This document shows, piece after piece, positions 20,327-29,963 of a stretch of DNA of 64,000 nucleotides. Every line of letters begins with the position of its first letter. Within the stretch, counting starts at the first letter, position 1. Origin of the DNA: Acinetobacter sp. GSS19 (GTDB lineage Bacteria; Pseudomonadota; Gammaproteobacteria; Pseudomonadales; Moraxellaceae). The notes under the pieces were generated by a model, which worked only from the letters and a program-made list of their open reading frames with translations, had not been told where the DNA came from and did not search any database. A program made the translations under genes and the position numbers. The stretch lies in NCBI RefSeq assembly GCF_028621895.1, contig NZ_CP117520.1, positions 2,480,001 to 2,544,000 of the forward strand, given 5' to 3'.

Positions 20327-20977
20327 ATGTCATTCTTAGCTCAAATTTTTAGTTCCAAACAAACCCCAGACCAAGCACAATCAGCGACTTTTCTAGAGCA
20401 GTTAGCACAGCGCCGTACCATTTACCGTATTGGTAAAAATGTGACTCAGCAGCCACAAGCATTGGATCAAACCATCCGTGAGGCGGTTCGCTTAAGTCCA
20501 TCAGCATTTAACTCACAGTCTTCGCGGGTCGTGAACCTGTTTGGTCAAGCCCATCAGGATTTCTGGGATATGGTGAAGGAAAAGTTGCGTCAGATCGTAC
20601 CCGCTGAGAATTTCCATGCTACGAGCGATAAAATTGACAGCTTTGCTGCCGGCTTTGCGACAGTTCTGTTCTTTGAAGATCAAAATGTGGTGAAAGGCCT
20701 ACAGGAACAATTTGCTGCATATGCGGACAATTTCCCAATCTGGTCAGAACACTCTACGGCGATTGCCCAGTTTGCAGTTTGGATGGCGCTATCGGAACAA
20801 GGTTTAGGGGCTTCTCTACAGCATTACAACCCGATTGTCGATGAACAGGTCGCAGAACGATTTGGCATCCCTGTCTACTGGAAATTACGTGCACAATTGG
20901 TGTTTGGTTCGGTCGAAGCAGCGGCGGGTGAAAAAGACTTTATTGCCGATGACACACGTTTTAAAAGCTTTTACTAA
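20327..20977 (+). CDS. Nitroreductase-family protein (Frm2/YdgI-like)
   Basis: A 216-residue FMN-dependent nitroreductase-like protein. The RRTIYRIGKNV N-terminus (residues 29-39), LSPSAFNSQSSRVV (FMN contact) and MALSEQGLGASLQHYNP blocks fit the Frm2/Hbn1-like branch. AGGAG lies nine bases before the ATG. A terminator follows at 21050. The physiological substrate is unknown; this branch is linked to stress and lipid signalling in yeast, which need not hold here. Confidence 0.9.
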   Translation: MSFLAQIFSSKQTPDQAQSATFLEQLAQRRTIYRIGKNVTQQPQALDQTIREAVRLSPSAFNSQSSRVVNLFGQAHQDFWDMVKEKLRQIVPAENFHATSDKIDSFAAGFATVLFFEDQNVVKGLQEQFAAYADNFPIWSEHSTAIAQFAVWMALSEQGLGASLQHYNPIVDEQVAERFGIPVYWKLRAQLVFGSVEAAAGEKDFIADDTRFKSFY

Positions 20978-21046
20978 TCGTTCTACGCTATATAAAAGTT
21001 CAATACATCAAGCGATTGACACTGATCAGACGATCGTAGCTTGATC

Positions 21047-21087
21047 AAACAAAGAAGCCTCAACACTGTTGAGGCTTCTTTGTTTTT
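21047..21087 (+). terminator. Terminator after the nitroreductase gene
   Basis: AAAGAAGCCTCAACA and TGTTGAGGCTTCTTTG form a long stem followed by T-rich sequence. Confidence 0.9.
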
Positions 21088-21148
21088 CAGTTTGGTATAA
21101 GCGCTGACCGGACTGAATTTCCCTTTTTTGCTGTAATTATTATGATTA

Positions 21149-21187
21149 TTTTGTGTATGTGGAACATCCTGTCCCTTTATGAGTTCA
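21149..21187. repeat. Partial copy of the dispersed intergenic repeat
   Basis: TATGTGGAACATCCTGTCCC and the following TTTATGAGTTCA match the first module of the repeat at 6441-6475, with scattered substitutions. As in that copy, it lies downstream of a gene terminator. Confidence 0.55.
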
Positions 21188-21422
21188 GAATACTGCAGAG
21201 CTTTATAGAGAAATAGGCGAAAATGCCTCAAGCTTGTGTAAGCCATCGCTGACAAGAGGTTGGATGAAAAAATGGATTGTACAGATGCTTTTCATGTAGC
21301 CTTATAAACCATAAAACGCTGAACACATTCTTGATTGAATCCAAAACAGGTCAGGAGACGTTTGGTAAAATATCTTTGGGTTTGCCCGTTCTTGAGAGTT
21401 TATTCAAGGGATTGATCACAGC

Positions 21423-21578
21423 ATGAAAAAACAGCATTTACCAGAAAAAACCTGTGCCTATTGTCAACGGCCTTTTCTTTGGCGCAAAAAATGGCAGCGC
21501 TGTTGGGACGAGGTCCGTTATTGTTCAGAACGCTGCAAGCGTCAGGCACGCATCGAACAGCGTTTGTCAGGCTTTTGA
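21423..21578 (+). CDS. DUF2256 family small cysteine-rich protein
   Basis: A 51-residue protein. TCAYCQRPFLWRKKWQRCWD (residues 10-29) followed by EVRYCSERCKRQ is the DUF2256 pattern, with two CxxC-type pairs that probably bind zinc. Function unknown; relatives are often found beside photolyase or cryptochrome genes, which are not present here. The ATG at 21423 is in a normal context. Confidence 0.85.
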   Translation: MKKQHLPEKTCAYCQRPFLWRKKWQRCWDEVRYCSERCKRQARIEQRLSGF

Positions 21579-21626
21579 GCCTTGAGGGAACAGGCTACCC
21601 GATTGATTCAGAAGCAACATGGTGGA

Positions 21627-21788
21627 TTATCCCAAAGAAATCCGATCCGCATTAATCGCCAGCATGACCCCAACAATAAAAAGGCCACAGTAAAGAGCAA
21701 ACCATACAATCATGCGCTTAAAGGCTTTGTCGGAAATGGAACTGTCGGCATATTTCTGTGGTTTTTTAGGGGGTTGTTCATTCTGCAT
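21627..21788 (-). CDS. Small single-pass membrane protein, unknown
   Basis: A 53-residue protein, MQNEQPPKKPQKYADS..., with a charged N-terminus and one hydrophobic helix (MIVWFALYCGLFIVGVMLAI, residues 26-45). AAGAG is placed before the ATG. It lies convergent to the DUF2256 gene. I recognise no named family, but composition, start site and the clean helix support a real gene. Confidence 0.55.
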   Translation of the reverse strand: MQNEQPPKKPQKYADSSISDKAFKRMIVWFALYCGLFIVGVMLAINADRISLG

Positions 21789-21920
21789 CACGACATCTCT
21801 TCATGCTTATCAGATGACTCGATTATCTGAAGCTGATGACGGTATGCCTAGATACAAAATTGCAGAGATAAACTATAACAGATTCGGATTGAGTGTCCAT
21901 CTGTTATAGTCTATCTGTTT

Positions 21921-23312
21921 TTACTCTTGAATATGGGCAATCAAGATATCTAAGGCCTGCGTTATGCCGGGCGTGAACTCGAAAGAACAGTTGATGCGAA
22001 TGGCATTCTTATTCTGCTGCGTGGCATTAAATAAACTGCCGGGTGCCACGCTGATCTTGTGATTGAGCAGCTTTTGATAAAGTAAATTACTGTCGAGATG
22101 TGCCGGAAGTTCGATCCATAAAAAATAGCCAGAAGGATAATTCATCACTTGGCAGTGCTGTACTAAGCGCTCATTAAGATAGTCATAATATTGTTTTTTT
22201 AGTCGTTTTAACGCCTTACGCACGGATTTTAAATGTTTTTCATAATGCCGGTGTGACAGATATTCGACGAGCGCACTTTGGATCAGCGGGTTGACGGAAA
22301 GGGTACTCATTAACTGTAAATGCTGAATATGCTCGGAAAACTTGCCTGCATACACCCAGCCGACCCGGAAGCCTGCGCCCAAGGTTTTCGAGAAGGATGA
22401 ACAGTGTAGCACTAAATTCTTTTCATCCAGAGACTTCAGAGCCAGAGGTTTTTTCTGGCCATAATACAGCTCCTCGTAAACATCATCTTCAATCAAATAA
22501 ACTTCATGCCGATGGAGGATTTCTGCAAGCTGAATTTTAATTGCATCGCTAACAGTGAAACCAATCGGATTATGGCTGTTCAGCATCAGCAGGCAGACTT
22601 TAATCGGATAATCATTGAGGGCTTGTTGCAGAGCGATCAAATCAAGCCCATGCACGGGATGTTCGGGGATAGTGATTACGGTTAAGCCCAAGCGTTCCGC
22701 GGTCTGCCAGGCACCATAAAAGACCGTTTCCTGCAATAAAATGTAGTCTCCTGCTTGCGTGACTGCCTGCAAGGACAGGTTGAGTGCATCGAGGCCACCT
22801 GAAGTGATGACAATATCGGATGGATCGGTTGGAATCCCTTGCATGCAGTAACGTTGGGCGATGAGCTTGCGTAATTCATAGTGACCCGGCGGCAAACTTG
22901 GCATTTGTTCATAGCTGCGTCGCTGTTTGGCGCGTTGTCCCAAGGTCTGCATTAATTTCGCTGAATAAAGCAGCTGGCTGTCAGGAAAGGCACTTCCCAG
23001 TGGCAGTACACCTTCCGCTTGAACCGATTTCAGGTATTGAAAAACCACTGAATTAATGGCGATTTTATCGTTACGGACCACACTGTTTTTTGGTAAATCC
23101 GCACAATGATCGGCCACAAAATAGCCTGATTTTTCTCTGGAATAGATTAAACCCTGCGCTTCGAGTTCCTGATAGGCATTCAGCACGGTCATTAGGCTAA
23201 AACCTGACTGTTCAACCTGCTGGCGCAATGAAGGGAGTTTCTGATGAGGTTGCCAAGTGGCACTTTCAATCAAATGCTTCAGGCTTAATGCCAATTGTTC
23301 TGATTTATACAT
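21921..23312 (-). CDS. MocR-type (GntR/aminotransferase) transcriptional regulator
   Basis: A 463-residue protein beginning MYKSEQLALSLKHLIES. A GntR winged helix covers residues 1-70 (LPSLRQQVEQSGFSLMTVLNAYQELEAQGLIYSREKSGYFV, in parts) and a fold-type I aminotransferase domain covers about 95-460, with CSSFSKTLGAGFRVGW carrying the PLP lysine. Longer in-frame starts up to 23366 add residues unlike the family. The region divergent to the gene (23313-23655) probably holds its operator. The regulated gene may be its own or the divergent unknown gene at 23656. Confidence 0.88.
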   Translation of the reverse strand: MYKSEQLALSLKHLIESATWQPHQKLPSLRQQVEQSGFSLMTVLNAYQELEAQGLIYSREKSGYFVADHCADLPKNSVVRNDKIAINSVVFQYLKSVQAEGVLPLGSAFPDSQLLYSAKLMQTLGQRAKQRRSYEQMPSLPPGHYELRKLIAQRYCMQGIPTDPSDIVITSGGLDALNLSLQAVTQAGDYILLQETVFYGAWQTAERLGLTVITIPEHPVHGLDLIALQQALNDYPIKVCLLMLNSHNPIGFTVSDAIKIQLAEILHRHEVYLIEDDVYEELYYGQKKPLALKSLDEKNLVLHCSSFSKTLGAGFRVGWVYAGKFSEHIQHLQLMSTLSVNPLIQSALVEYLSHRHYEKHLKSVRKALKRLKKQYYDYLNERLVQHCQVMNYPSGYFLWIELPAHLDSNLLYQKLLNHKISVAPGSLFNATQQNKNAIRINCSFEFTPGITQALDILIAHIQE

Positions 23313-23655
23313 AATCACAGGCCTGTTACAGATGCTGAGTTCATCAGAGAGGGAGAGCGATCCCAAGATTGCGAAAATAGGGTGTTGTCCGGCGTTCAGC
23401 AGCTAATACGGTTCATTTTCAAATTATCCTGACAGTAAACCCAGCAATCTAAATGCTGATACCTACGGATGACAGTTTTCTTAGGCCTCTGTTATAGCGT
23501 TTTCTGCATTTTTTGTAACTACTGTTTTCTTCGTCCGCAACTTAAGATCTTGCCTTCATCCATTTGATGGATCGATGAAAAGCTGTGCTTCCAATCAAAA
23601 ATGAGAAGTCGTAGCTTAAAAATCTTGAGTAAGAAATAGGTAAAACGGTGAAAGC
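23313..23655. other. Intergenic region upstream of the MocR-type regulator
   Basis: About 340 bases between two divergent genes. AT-rich stretches and TTATAG-like boxes (near 23492) could be promoters. No gene is supported. Confidence 0.4.
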
Positions 23656-24456
23656 ATGTTTGTAACCTCACAGTTGAATACGCTGAGTCAGCTGATAGTC
23701 GGGCACAATCTTTCTGGCGGTCTAAGCGATCAACTGCAGCAGGATGATCCTCATCTCGAAGCCAAGCTGCTTCGTGCCAAAGTACTGCGTCATTCTGCGG
23801 CATCTACGGTTCACTATATGATTCAACCCCAAACGGAGAAAAATACGGCTTGGGCTTCTGTATTTGCACCGTTTATTTTGGCCAACCTGAATAAACCGGT
23901 TATTTATCAGACCTGCCAGGCATCTTCCGGAGTGAAATTTTTAAATCTTGATCGTCTGAAAGACCGAACACCGCAGCTTACTCATCATGAAGCACTCCGT
24001 GACTTGGGATTCTTCTTGCAGTTCGCTCTTGATACGCGAAGTGAGTCTGATTTTATTTATGCAGCGCTTCTGCAAGCTTTATGTCATGCCGAAGTGTCCT
24101 GCATTGTGTTAATGACGGATCTACCGCTGGATCCAATCATTAAAAACCAGCTCGAAGCATTTTTTAAGGTGACGTTGCTCGTATTGTCATGCACGGATGA
24201 CATTAGAATTGATCTGGAGCAGATTGAACTCAGACAATTGCTGTTTAAACAGAAAGACGCGTATCACACTGCGTTGTGTACGGCATTCTCTCGATACAAT
24301 GCCGAGATTCTGCATGCAATTGGTCTCTATAGCTTGGAGCAGGGCTGTCAGTTGGTCGAGGATATGTTTTATGCCGAACATCTCTATGAAAAAATTTCGG
24401 TCTATAGCGAATATATGCAGACCCGATGGCAAAATGCTCAGCTTCTTTGCGTCTAA
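23656..24456 (+). CDS. Unknown protein, 266 residues
   Basis: A soluble-looking protein with mixed helix/strand pattern and no signal peptide. A central stretch (FIYAALLQALCHAEVSCIVL) and the C-terminal helix-rich part (HAIGLYSLEQGCQLVEDMFYAEH) are the clearest features. I do not recognise a domain. The frame is intact and its codon use resembles the neighbours, so I accept it as a gene. It is divergent from the MocR-type regulator. Confidence 0.65.
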   Translation: MFVTSQLNTLSQLIVGHNLSGGLSDQLQQDDPHLEAKLLRAKVLRHSAASTVHYMIQPQTEKNTAWASVFAPFILANLNKPVIYQTCQASSGVKFLNLDRLKDRTPQLTHHEALRDLGFFLQFALDTRSESDFIYAALLQALCHAEVSCIVLMTDLPLDPIIKNQLEAFFKVTLLVLSCTDDIRIDLEQIELRQLLFKQKDAYHTALCTAFSRYNAEILHAIGLYSLEQGCQLVEDMFYAEHLYEKISVYSEYMQTRWQNAQLLCV

Positions 24457-24514
24457 AAACGGGTTTGTTACGTGAGTTGAAAGCCAAAGATGGTTGCGGG
24501 CAGGGGACATCGGC

Positions 24515-24637
24515 ATGAGTATCGTAATGCTATTCCGCGCTGTACCAGTTAACCTCTCCGAAGCCTGTTTGGATGAGGGCCTTCAGGCGAGTGTAAAGCA
24601 GGGCCTTGCGATACTTAGAGATGCCTTATTCAGTTGA
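24515..24637 (+). CDS. Possible small protein, 40 residues
   Basis: MSIVMLFRAVPVNLSEACLD... has a good ribosome site (AGGGGA) seven bases before its ATG and lies within an otherwise empty stretch. No family is recognised. It is short enough to be chance, so it is listed with low confidence. Confidence 0.25.
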   Translation: MSIVMLFRAVPVNLSEACLDEGLQASVKQGLAILRDALFS

Positions 24638-25035
24638 TACAATAAATTATTATTTAATAAAACTTTATAATCTGCTTTTGATGAAATTGATCGGTCTGCA
24701 TGGTTTTAATATTTCTGATGTCTATTATTATAATTTCATGTGAAATTTAACCTATTTTATAATTCATATCACAGGTAATTTTATCAGCAAATTTTCGATT
24801 AATTTTGTTAAATATGTCACATTTATACATCAAAAATTATTACATTTTAAACTCAGCTCCACCCTGCTGTGAATAAATAGGTTTTATCGATATACTATAT
24901 TTTATTTAAGAACAAGAAATTAGAAATCTCTTCAGAATAAAATCTTTTACAATAAAAAATAAACAATATAATAATTCTATATCGACAGCCCCTCACCTCG
25001 ATAGCCAAAAAATATTTTATTTTTTAAGGTATAAA
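24638..25035. other. Very AT-rich upstream region of the secreted protein gene
   Basis: About 400 bases of AT-rich sequence with several TATAAT-like boxes. It probably contains the promoter and a long leader for the gene at 25036. No gene or known RNA motif is recognised. Confidence 0.4.
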
Positions 25036-25872
25036 ATGAAACTAAATTCAAAGAAAATTTCTGCACTTAGTTTGGCTGTAATTTTTGCATTTGCAGCCCA
25101 AACCCAGGCAGCGCCAGTGGCAGAACCAGCATCAAAACCCGTTTTGATTTTGAATGAAGCGATTGCCAACAAGGCGGTGATCAAGGGTGAGTATGCAGTC
25201 TTAAAACTAGAACACCTCGATCTTGCTCCAGAATTGAAAGGTGTGCAGTTTGATTTCAATGAATTATTGAAAGCACGTGATTACATCGTGAACGCTGGCT
25301 ACGATTCAGCGGCTGCCGAAAAAGACTATGCATTATTTTCTTATAGCCGTTCTGCAAGCCGTACGATGGATCGTAAAATTGAGCAGCTAAAAGGTGCAGC
25401 ACACGAACAATATATGGCGACCCTTGATCAGGCGTTTAAACAAGCGCCTGTTTTGGCCTATTATGAATATATGACCACCGGCCAAGCCCCTCAACAAAAA
25501 GATTTGTATTCCCTCGTACAACATCAGAATGAGAAATATGGGCACTTGCGTTTAACTGAGTTGCCGATGGCATTACAAGGTGAGAAGAATGACCTGTTTA
25601 TGCTCAACCTGCTCAGCAAAGTCATCATGCCAGCAGACTCGGTGCTGACTTATCACTGGCATAAAACGCTATCAAAAAATAACATGGCACCATTCAAAGT
25701 AGAGTCAAACATGACTTGGGGTGACCTGTTTACGGCAAACCGTACCCAGCATGCTCAAGCGGCGATGAAAGCAGATGAAGAAAATGCACAGCAACCTCTT
25801 GAGATCGCAGCATCTGCCTTATTAAAGCAACAGCGTCAGGATCAGCAGAAAGTGGCGATGACAACCAATTAA
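25036..25872 (+). CDS. Secreted protein of unknown function, 278 residues
   Basis: A Sec signal peptide is clear: MKLNSKKISALSLAVIFAFA with cleavage after AAQTQA (residue about 26). The mature part is helix-rich and ends in a glutamine-rich tail (ALLKQQRQDQQKVAMTTN). I know no family; the composition suggests a soluble periplasmic protein. AAGGT lies before the ATG. A good terminator follows, so it is monocistronic. The long AT-rich leader suggests regulated expression. Confidence 0.75.
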   Translation: MKLNSKKISALSLAVIFAFAAQTQAAPVAEPASKPVLILNEAIANKAVIKGEYAVLKLEHLDLAPELKGVQFDFNELLKARDYIVNAGYDSAAAEKDYALFSYSRSASRTMDRKIEQLKGAAHEQYMATLDQAFKQAPVLAYYEYMTTGQAPQQKDLYSLVQHQNEKYGHLRLTELPMALQGEKNDLFMLNLLSKVIMPADSVLTYHWHKTLSKNNMAPFKVESNMTWGDLFTANRTQHAQAAMKADEENAQQPLEIAASALLKQQRQDQQKVAMTTN

Positions 25873-25896
25873 ACGATTGGAACTTTATTTTTGTTT

Positions 25897-25926
25897 GAAA
25901 ACAGGTATTGATATACCTGTTTTTTA
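25897..25926 (+). terminator. Terminator of the secreted-protein gene
   Basis: AAAACAGGTAT and ATACCTGTTTTTT form an 11-bp stem with a four-base loop and a T-run. Confidence 0.9.
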
Positions 25927-26203
25927 TTTTTAACGGGTATCATTTTCTATACATAGCTTGGGAATAACCCGATTAATCCAGAGGATTATAGGGGTGTCCA
26001 TCATTGTAAAGAAAATGCTTTAGCATCCATGATATTTGTCGTGGACTCAATGAGCTTAAATTGACTCAGGCAGAGGATTTAAATTGAGATCTAAATAAGT
26101 CTTGTTTATGTGGCGGTAATATTAGTTGAAGGTGAGCTGTTTAAAATAAAGAGCAAAATTTGAGTGTGACAAAACAAATATTATTTTAAATATCAGCTTA
26201 AAT

Positions 26204-26779
26204 ATGTTTAATATAGAACACCTTACAAAAATTACACCTGTACCGATGCAAAGCTTAGACCACGAAATCGTTCAACTCTTTCAACAACATCAATATCCGC
26301 TCTGTGAAAAACTGACTGAAATGCTGAATGAGCATTTTTCGCATCAAACTGAACGACGGGGTTGTGGTTTTACGCAAGCGACTCGGGTACTGGCGGACTT
26401 TATTAATCTGCCTCGGATAGCGAGTGAATTGCATGATTTAAAACTGTTTAAACAGACCGAAGGACAAGTGCTGAAAACCCTGCTCAAGCAGACCCCGATT
26501 CAAGATTGGCACAATCTAGACCAGAACCCTGAGGTAGCGGTGCTGGTACAGCATAATCAGGCTGATTGGAACTCGGCGTTAATCCGGGAAATCGAGTTCC
26601 AAAACCAACTGCGGCAATTGGCACAACAGGCTGAAAAAGAAGAAAGCCGTTTATTTATCCAAATGCTCGCAGATATTATTCTGCCGAAAACACCTTTGCT
26701 AACCCACTTGGTTGAATTGCCGACCTTGGCTGAAAAACCCAAAGTCGGTTCCTGCCCAATGGCCGAGAATTTTTCTTAA
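26204..26779 (+). CDS. Unknown protein, N-terminal part of a probably frameshifted gene
   Basis: A 191-residue frame (MFNIEHLTKITPVPMQ...) with a helical, soluble character. Its last residues MAENFS run into a T5 run at 26770-26774. One extra T there would continue the frame as ENFFLKIAHGRILRKGQV into the next open frame, giving one protein of about 331 residues. No family is recognised; the N-terminal part has a CGFTQATR motif and a histidine-rich start (HEIVQLFQQHQ). The gene leads into the HDAC-like gene four bases after the second part. Confidence 0.6.
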   Translation: MFNIEHLTKITPVPMQSLDHEIVQLFQQHQYPLCEKLTEMLNEHFSHQTERRGCGFTQATRVLADFINLPRIASELHDLKLFKQTEGQVLKTLLKQTPIQDWHNLDQNPEVAVLVQHNQADWNSALIREIEFQNQLRQLAQQAEKEESRLFIQMLADIILPKTPLLTHLVELPTLAEKPKVGSCPMAENFS

Positions 26780-27198
26780 AAATTGCACATGGACGCATTT
26801 TAAGAAAAGGTCAGGTAAATATTATTGTTGATCAGCATTATCAGCCGTTATTGCTGGAAAAGCTGAATATGGGTGATGACCATTCCTGTATCAGTTTAAA
26901 GCCGGTGTTGATGAATGGGGTTTGTGTGCCTGCAGGCTCATTATTTTCTGTGCAGTACGATGCAGCGGCCATTCAAAATAAAATCGAAAATCAGCATTTA
27001 CCTGGTTTTGTGATTCCCTATAGTGAAATTCCCGGATTCTGGTATTTACGTTTAACCACACTCGCGGTTTCTCCAGAAAATCGTGCACGTACCTTTAGCA
27101 CACATTTCCAGCAGCAAATCGACAATGGCTTATTTAGCCCGGAATCAACAATGCTGCAACAACTTGCCGACATCGCCTCAGCGCAAATTCGGAACTAA
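26776..27198 (+). pseudogene. C-terminal continuation of the preceding gene (no start of its own)
   Basis: The frame LKIAHGRILRKGQVNIIVDQ continues without ATG or GTG up to a TTG at 26851, yet its sequence looks protein-like from 26776 on. This supports a single missing base at the T5 run rather than a separate gene. The part after 26869 (MGDDHSCISLKPVLMNGVCV) is beta-rich; PAGSLFSVQYD and PGFWYLRLTTLAVSPENRAR are notable blocks. Family not recognised. Confidence 0.5.
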
Positions 27199-27202
27199 AC
27201 CC

Positions 27203-28075
27203 ATGTTACAGGTCTGTTATTCTCCGCATTATTATGCAACAACGCATACCAACAGCATGGAAAAATTAACCGCTGTGGCCAAGGCCCTAGAGGCCTCTGG
27301 TGGTTTTCAGTTTCATGAGCCAGAGCCGATTGATTTGGATTTGCTCAAACAATTGCACGATCCCGCCTATGTCGAGGCCTTTGATACTGGAACACCGAGA
27401 AAATTAGCTACGTTTCAGGGTTTTAAACAGTGGAATACGCAATTAAGAGATGCCATTTACCGGATCAATGCCGGGCAGATTCAAGCGGCGGAGCTGGCCT
27501 GGCAACACCGGATTTCTGCGAATATCGCCCAAGGCTTTCATCATGCGCAATATCAATGCGGGGTTGCCTTTTGTACCTTTAATGGACTCGCCCTGATTGC
27601 CCAGCAGTTTCCGCAGAAAAAAATCTTCGTGTTGGATTGTGACCAGCATGGTGGCGATGGGACGGCAGAATTTACCCTGAGATTGAATAATCTGTTTAAT
27701 TTCAGCATTTTCGCCTTGACCTTAGGTTGCCGCAGTTATGAGCGTGCACTGACACGCCAGATCCATAAACAGCATGGTAATTTTGCACAATATCGTGACG
27801 CCATTATTGAAGCGTTTGACCGCGCGATGGCTTGGCAAGCCGATTTAATTGTCTATCAGGCCGGCATGGACTGTCATCAGGATGATCCCTGCGGTTCGTC
27901 TTGGTTCAGCTCGGAATATATCCGCCAGCGTGATGAACTGGTCTTTCGATTGGCCAAGCAGCATCAAATTCCGCTGATGTTTGTACTGGCTGGTGGTTAT
28001 CAGGATCTAGCCACTTTGACCGCCCTGCACACGGGGACTTTTAAAATTGCTTATGACGTTTATTATGCTGGGTAA
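27203..28075 (+). CDS. Histone-deacetylase-fold amidohydrolase
   Basis: A 290-residue member of the arginase/deacetylase superfamily. Key residues are in place: catalytic histidine pair H113/H114 (GFHHAQY), zinc ligands D147 and H149 (DCDQHGGDGT) and D223 (GMDCHQDDP), and the GGY motif near the end. Bacterial relatives act on acetylated polyamines or lysines, or on other acyl amides. An upstream in-frame start would add 40 residues that overlap the previous gene; the ATG at 27203 lies four bases after that gene's stop and fits the family. Translation is probably coupled. Confidence 0.9.
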   Translation: MLQVCYSPHYYATTHTNSMEKLTAVAKALEASGGFQFHEPEPIDLDLLKQLHDPAYVEAFDTGTPRKLATFQGFKQWNTQLRDAIYRINAGQIQAAELAWQHRISANIAQGFHHAQYQCGVAFCTFNGLALIAQQFPQKKIFVLDCDQHGGDGTAEFTLRLNNLFNFSIFALTLGCRSYERALTRQIHKQHGNFAQYRDAIIEAFDRAMAWQADLIVYQAGMDCHQDDPCGSSWFSSEYIRQRDELVFRLAKQHQIPLMFVLAGGYQDLATLTALHTGTFKIAYDVYYAG

Positions 28076-28336
28076 CCTGATTTTTGAATTGCATAATCAT
28101 CACGTCCAAATAGAACTAAAAAATTTTAAGCCGGCATTAAGTGCAACCCTGTATCATAAAATTAAATTTAATCCTGATAAAAATAGGACGCTTGCTATTT
28201 GAATCACCGCTTTTATTTCTAATCTGGAAGACGTGAGCAAATGGCTGGGAAGAATTTATCCACTGGTTAGAGAAATCTCGATCCATGGTGGTTAATCTCC
28301 CCGATTCCTAAAAGTTTACTAGCGACTGGAGCAGCC

Positions 28337-29251
28337 ATGTCTGTACAGCATTTCGATGACGATACGCATGAAGATGATTTAATTAGTCCCGAAGAACGTG
28401 CCCGAGCTGCCAGCAAAACCACCTGGGTCAGTGTTTTTGTGAACCTGTTTTTGTCGATCTTCCAGATTGTGGTGGGGATTTTTGCCAAATCGCAAGGTTT
28501 GATTGCCGATGGTATCCATACCTTAAGTGATTTGATCGCCGACTTCATCGTACTGTTTGCCAATCATCACAGTCAAAAAGATGCCGATGAGGATCATCCC
28601 TTTGGTCATTACCGCTTCGAAAATGCCGCGTCTTTTATTCTGGGATTACTGTTGCTTGGGGTTGGCGTGGGCATGCTGGTGGTGGCCACGGAAAAAATTC
28701 TGAACCCTGAACAAATTCCTAAGGTACAAGCGGTTGCCTTATATATCGCGATGTTGGCTTTGGTCGGCAAGGAATTCCTGTTCCGCTATATGCTAAAAGT
28801 GGCCAAGAAAGTCAAATCCAGCATGCTGGTGGCCAATGCCTGGCATGCACGCTCAGATGCGGCTTCCTCGCTGGTGGTCATGGTCGGGATTGGCGGCAAC
28901 CTGTTGGGTTATCCGATTCTGGATCCGATCGCGGCGTTAATTGTTGGTTTGATGATTATCAAAATGGGCTGGGAATTTGGCTGGGAAGCCTTAAGTGATC
29001 TGATGGATCGTGCCGCAGCGGAGCATGAAATCCAGGCCATTGAACAGACATTCCTGGCGACAGAGGGTATTCTTGGCGTGCATAACATCCGTACCCGTAA
29101 AATGGGTGATATGATCATCGTGGATGCTCATATTGAGGTCGATGGTACACTCAATGTGCGCCAAGGCCATGATATTTCAGTGAATGCAAGAAACCGGGTG
29201 ATGCAGCAACACCGCGTGATTGATGTGATCACCCATATTGATCCGGTGTAG
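28337..29251 (+). CDS. Cation diffusion facilitator (FieF/YiiP-like) metal exporter
   Basis: A 304-residue CDF protein with six membrane helices and a C-terminal cytoplasmic domain. The metal motif DGIHTLSD (D58, H61, D65) in helix 2 and HARSD in helix 5 are typical of Zn/Fe/Mn exporters. The cytoplasmic domain begins around RAAAEHEIQAIEQTFLATEGI. GGAG lies before the ATG. The 260-base leader region (28076-28336) shows no riboswitch that I recognise. The 3' end overlaps the convergent ABC gene by 23 bases. Confidence 0.93.
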   Translation: MSVQHFDDDTHEDDLISPEERARAASKTTWVSVFVNLFLSIFQIVVGIFAKSQGLIADGIHTLSDLIADFIVLFANHHSQKDADEDHPFGHYRFENAASFILGLLLLGVGVGMLVVATEKILNPEQIPKVQAVALYIAMLALVGKEFLFRYMLKVAKKVKSSMLVANAWHARSDAASSLVVMVGIGGNLLGYPILDPIAALIVGLMIIKMGWEFGWEALSDLMDRAAAEHEIQAIEQTFLATEGILGVHNIRTRKMGDMIIVDAHIEVDGTLNVRQGHDISVNARNRVMQQHRVIDVITHIDPV

Positions 29252-29963
29252 CGATTGCATTATTCAGTGTATCGCTCTGGATACGACCATCCACCAGATG
29301 GATGGTGCGATCACAGGTGGCAGACAGGCGTGGATCATGGGTTACTAAGAGTACGGCACAGCCACGTTCTTCATGGACTTTACGGAACAGTTCAAACACT
29401 TCTGCTGCGGTTTGAGTATCCAGATTTCCAGTAGGTTCATCGGCCAGCAATAAGGCCGGATCGGTGATCAGCGCTCGGGCAATCGCGACGCGCTGTTGCT
29501 GACCGCCAGAGAGTTCATTCGGTTTGCGATCCGCAAACTTTTCTAGCCCCACGGCGGCCAACAAAGCACGAGCTTTGTCCAAGGCAGCTCGATCAGGTTT
29601 GCCATGTGTCAGCATCAATGGCATCAGCACATTATTGAGTGCTGTAAAGGCCTGGATCAGATGATGAAACTGAAAAACAAAACCAATGCTGTGTCCGCGT
29701 AGCGCTGTACGCCCAGCATCATCCATTTGGCTGGTGGCCTGGCCTAACAGATAAAGCTCACCACTGCTCGGCCGATCCAGTAAACCCAGAATATTCAATA
29801 AGGTACTTTTACCCGAGCCGGAAGGGCCAATCAGGGCAGCAAAATCACTGCGATCGATACATAAATCAAGGCCATGCAAGACCTCTACCTCATTGGGCTG
29901 ACCAATATTGTAAGACTTGCGCAGCGCCTCCAAGCGCAGAACTTCATGGACAGGATCAGACAT
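29229..29963 (-). CDS. ABC transporter ATP-binding protein (LolD/MacB-NBD type)
   Basis: A 244-residue ATPase with Walker A GPSGSGKST (near 42-50), signature LSGGQQQRVAIARAL and Walker B LLLADEPTGNLD. The motif FQFHHLIQAFTALNNVLMPL is typical of LolD/MacB-type ATPases. It overlaps the upstream permease gene by eight bases. Together with the two following genes it forms a three-gene exporter set. Confidence 0.94.
   Translation of the reverse strand: MSDPVHEVLRLEALRKSYNIGQPNEVEVLHGLDLCIDRSDFAALIGPSGSGKSTLLNILGLLDRPSSGELYLLGQATSQMDDAGRTALRGHSIGFVFQFHHLIQAFTALNNVLMPLMLTHGKPDRAALDKARALLAAVGLEKFADRKPNELSGGQQQRVAIARALITDPALLLADEPTGNLDTQTAAEVFELFRKVHEERGCAVLLVTHDPRLSATCDRTIHLVDGRIQSDTLNNAIATPDQYG

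Noticed and set aside
28076..28336. Possible metal riboswitch before the CDF exporter
   Set aside because: I looked for the conserved cores of yybP-ykoY, M-box and NiCo motifs and found no match that I could defend.
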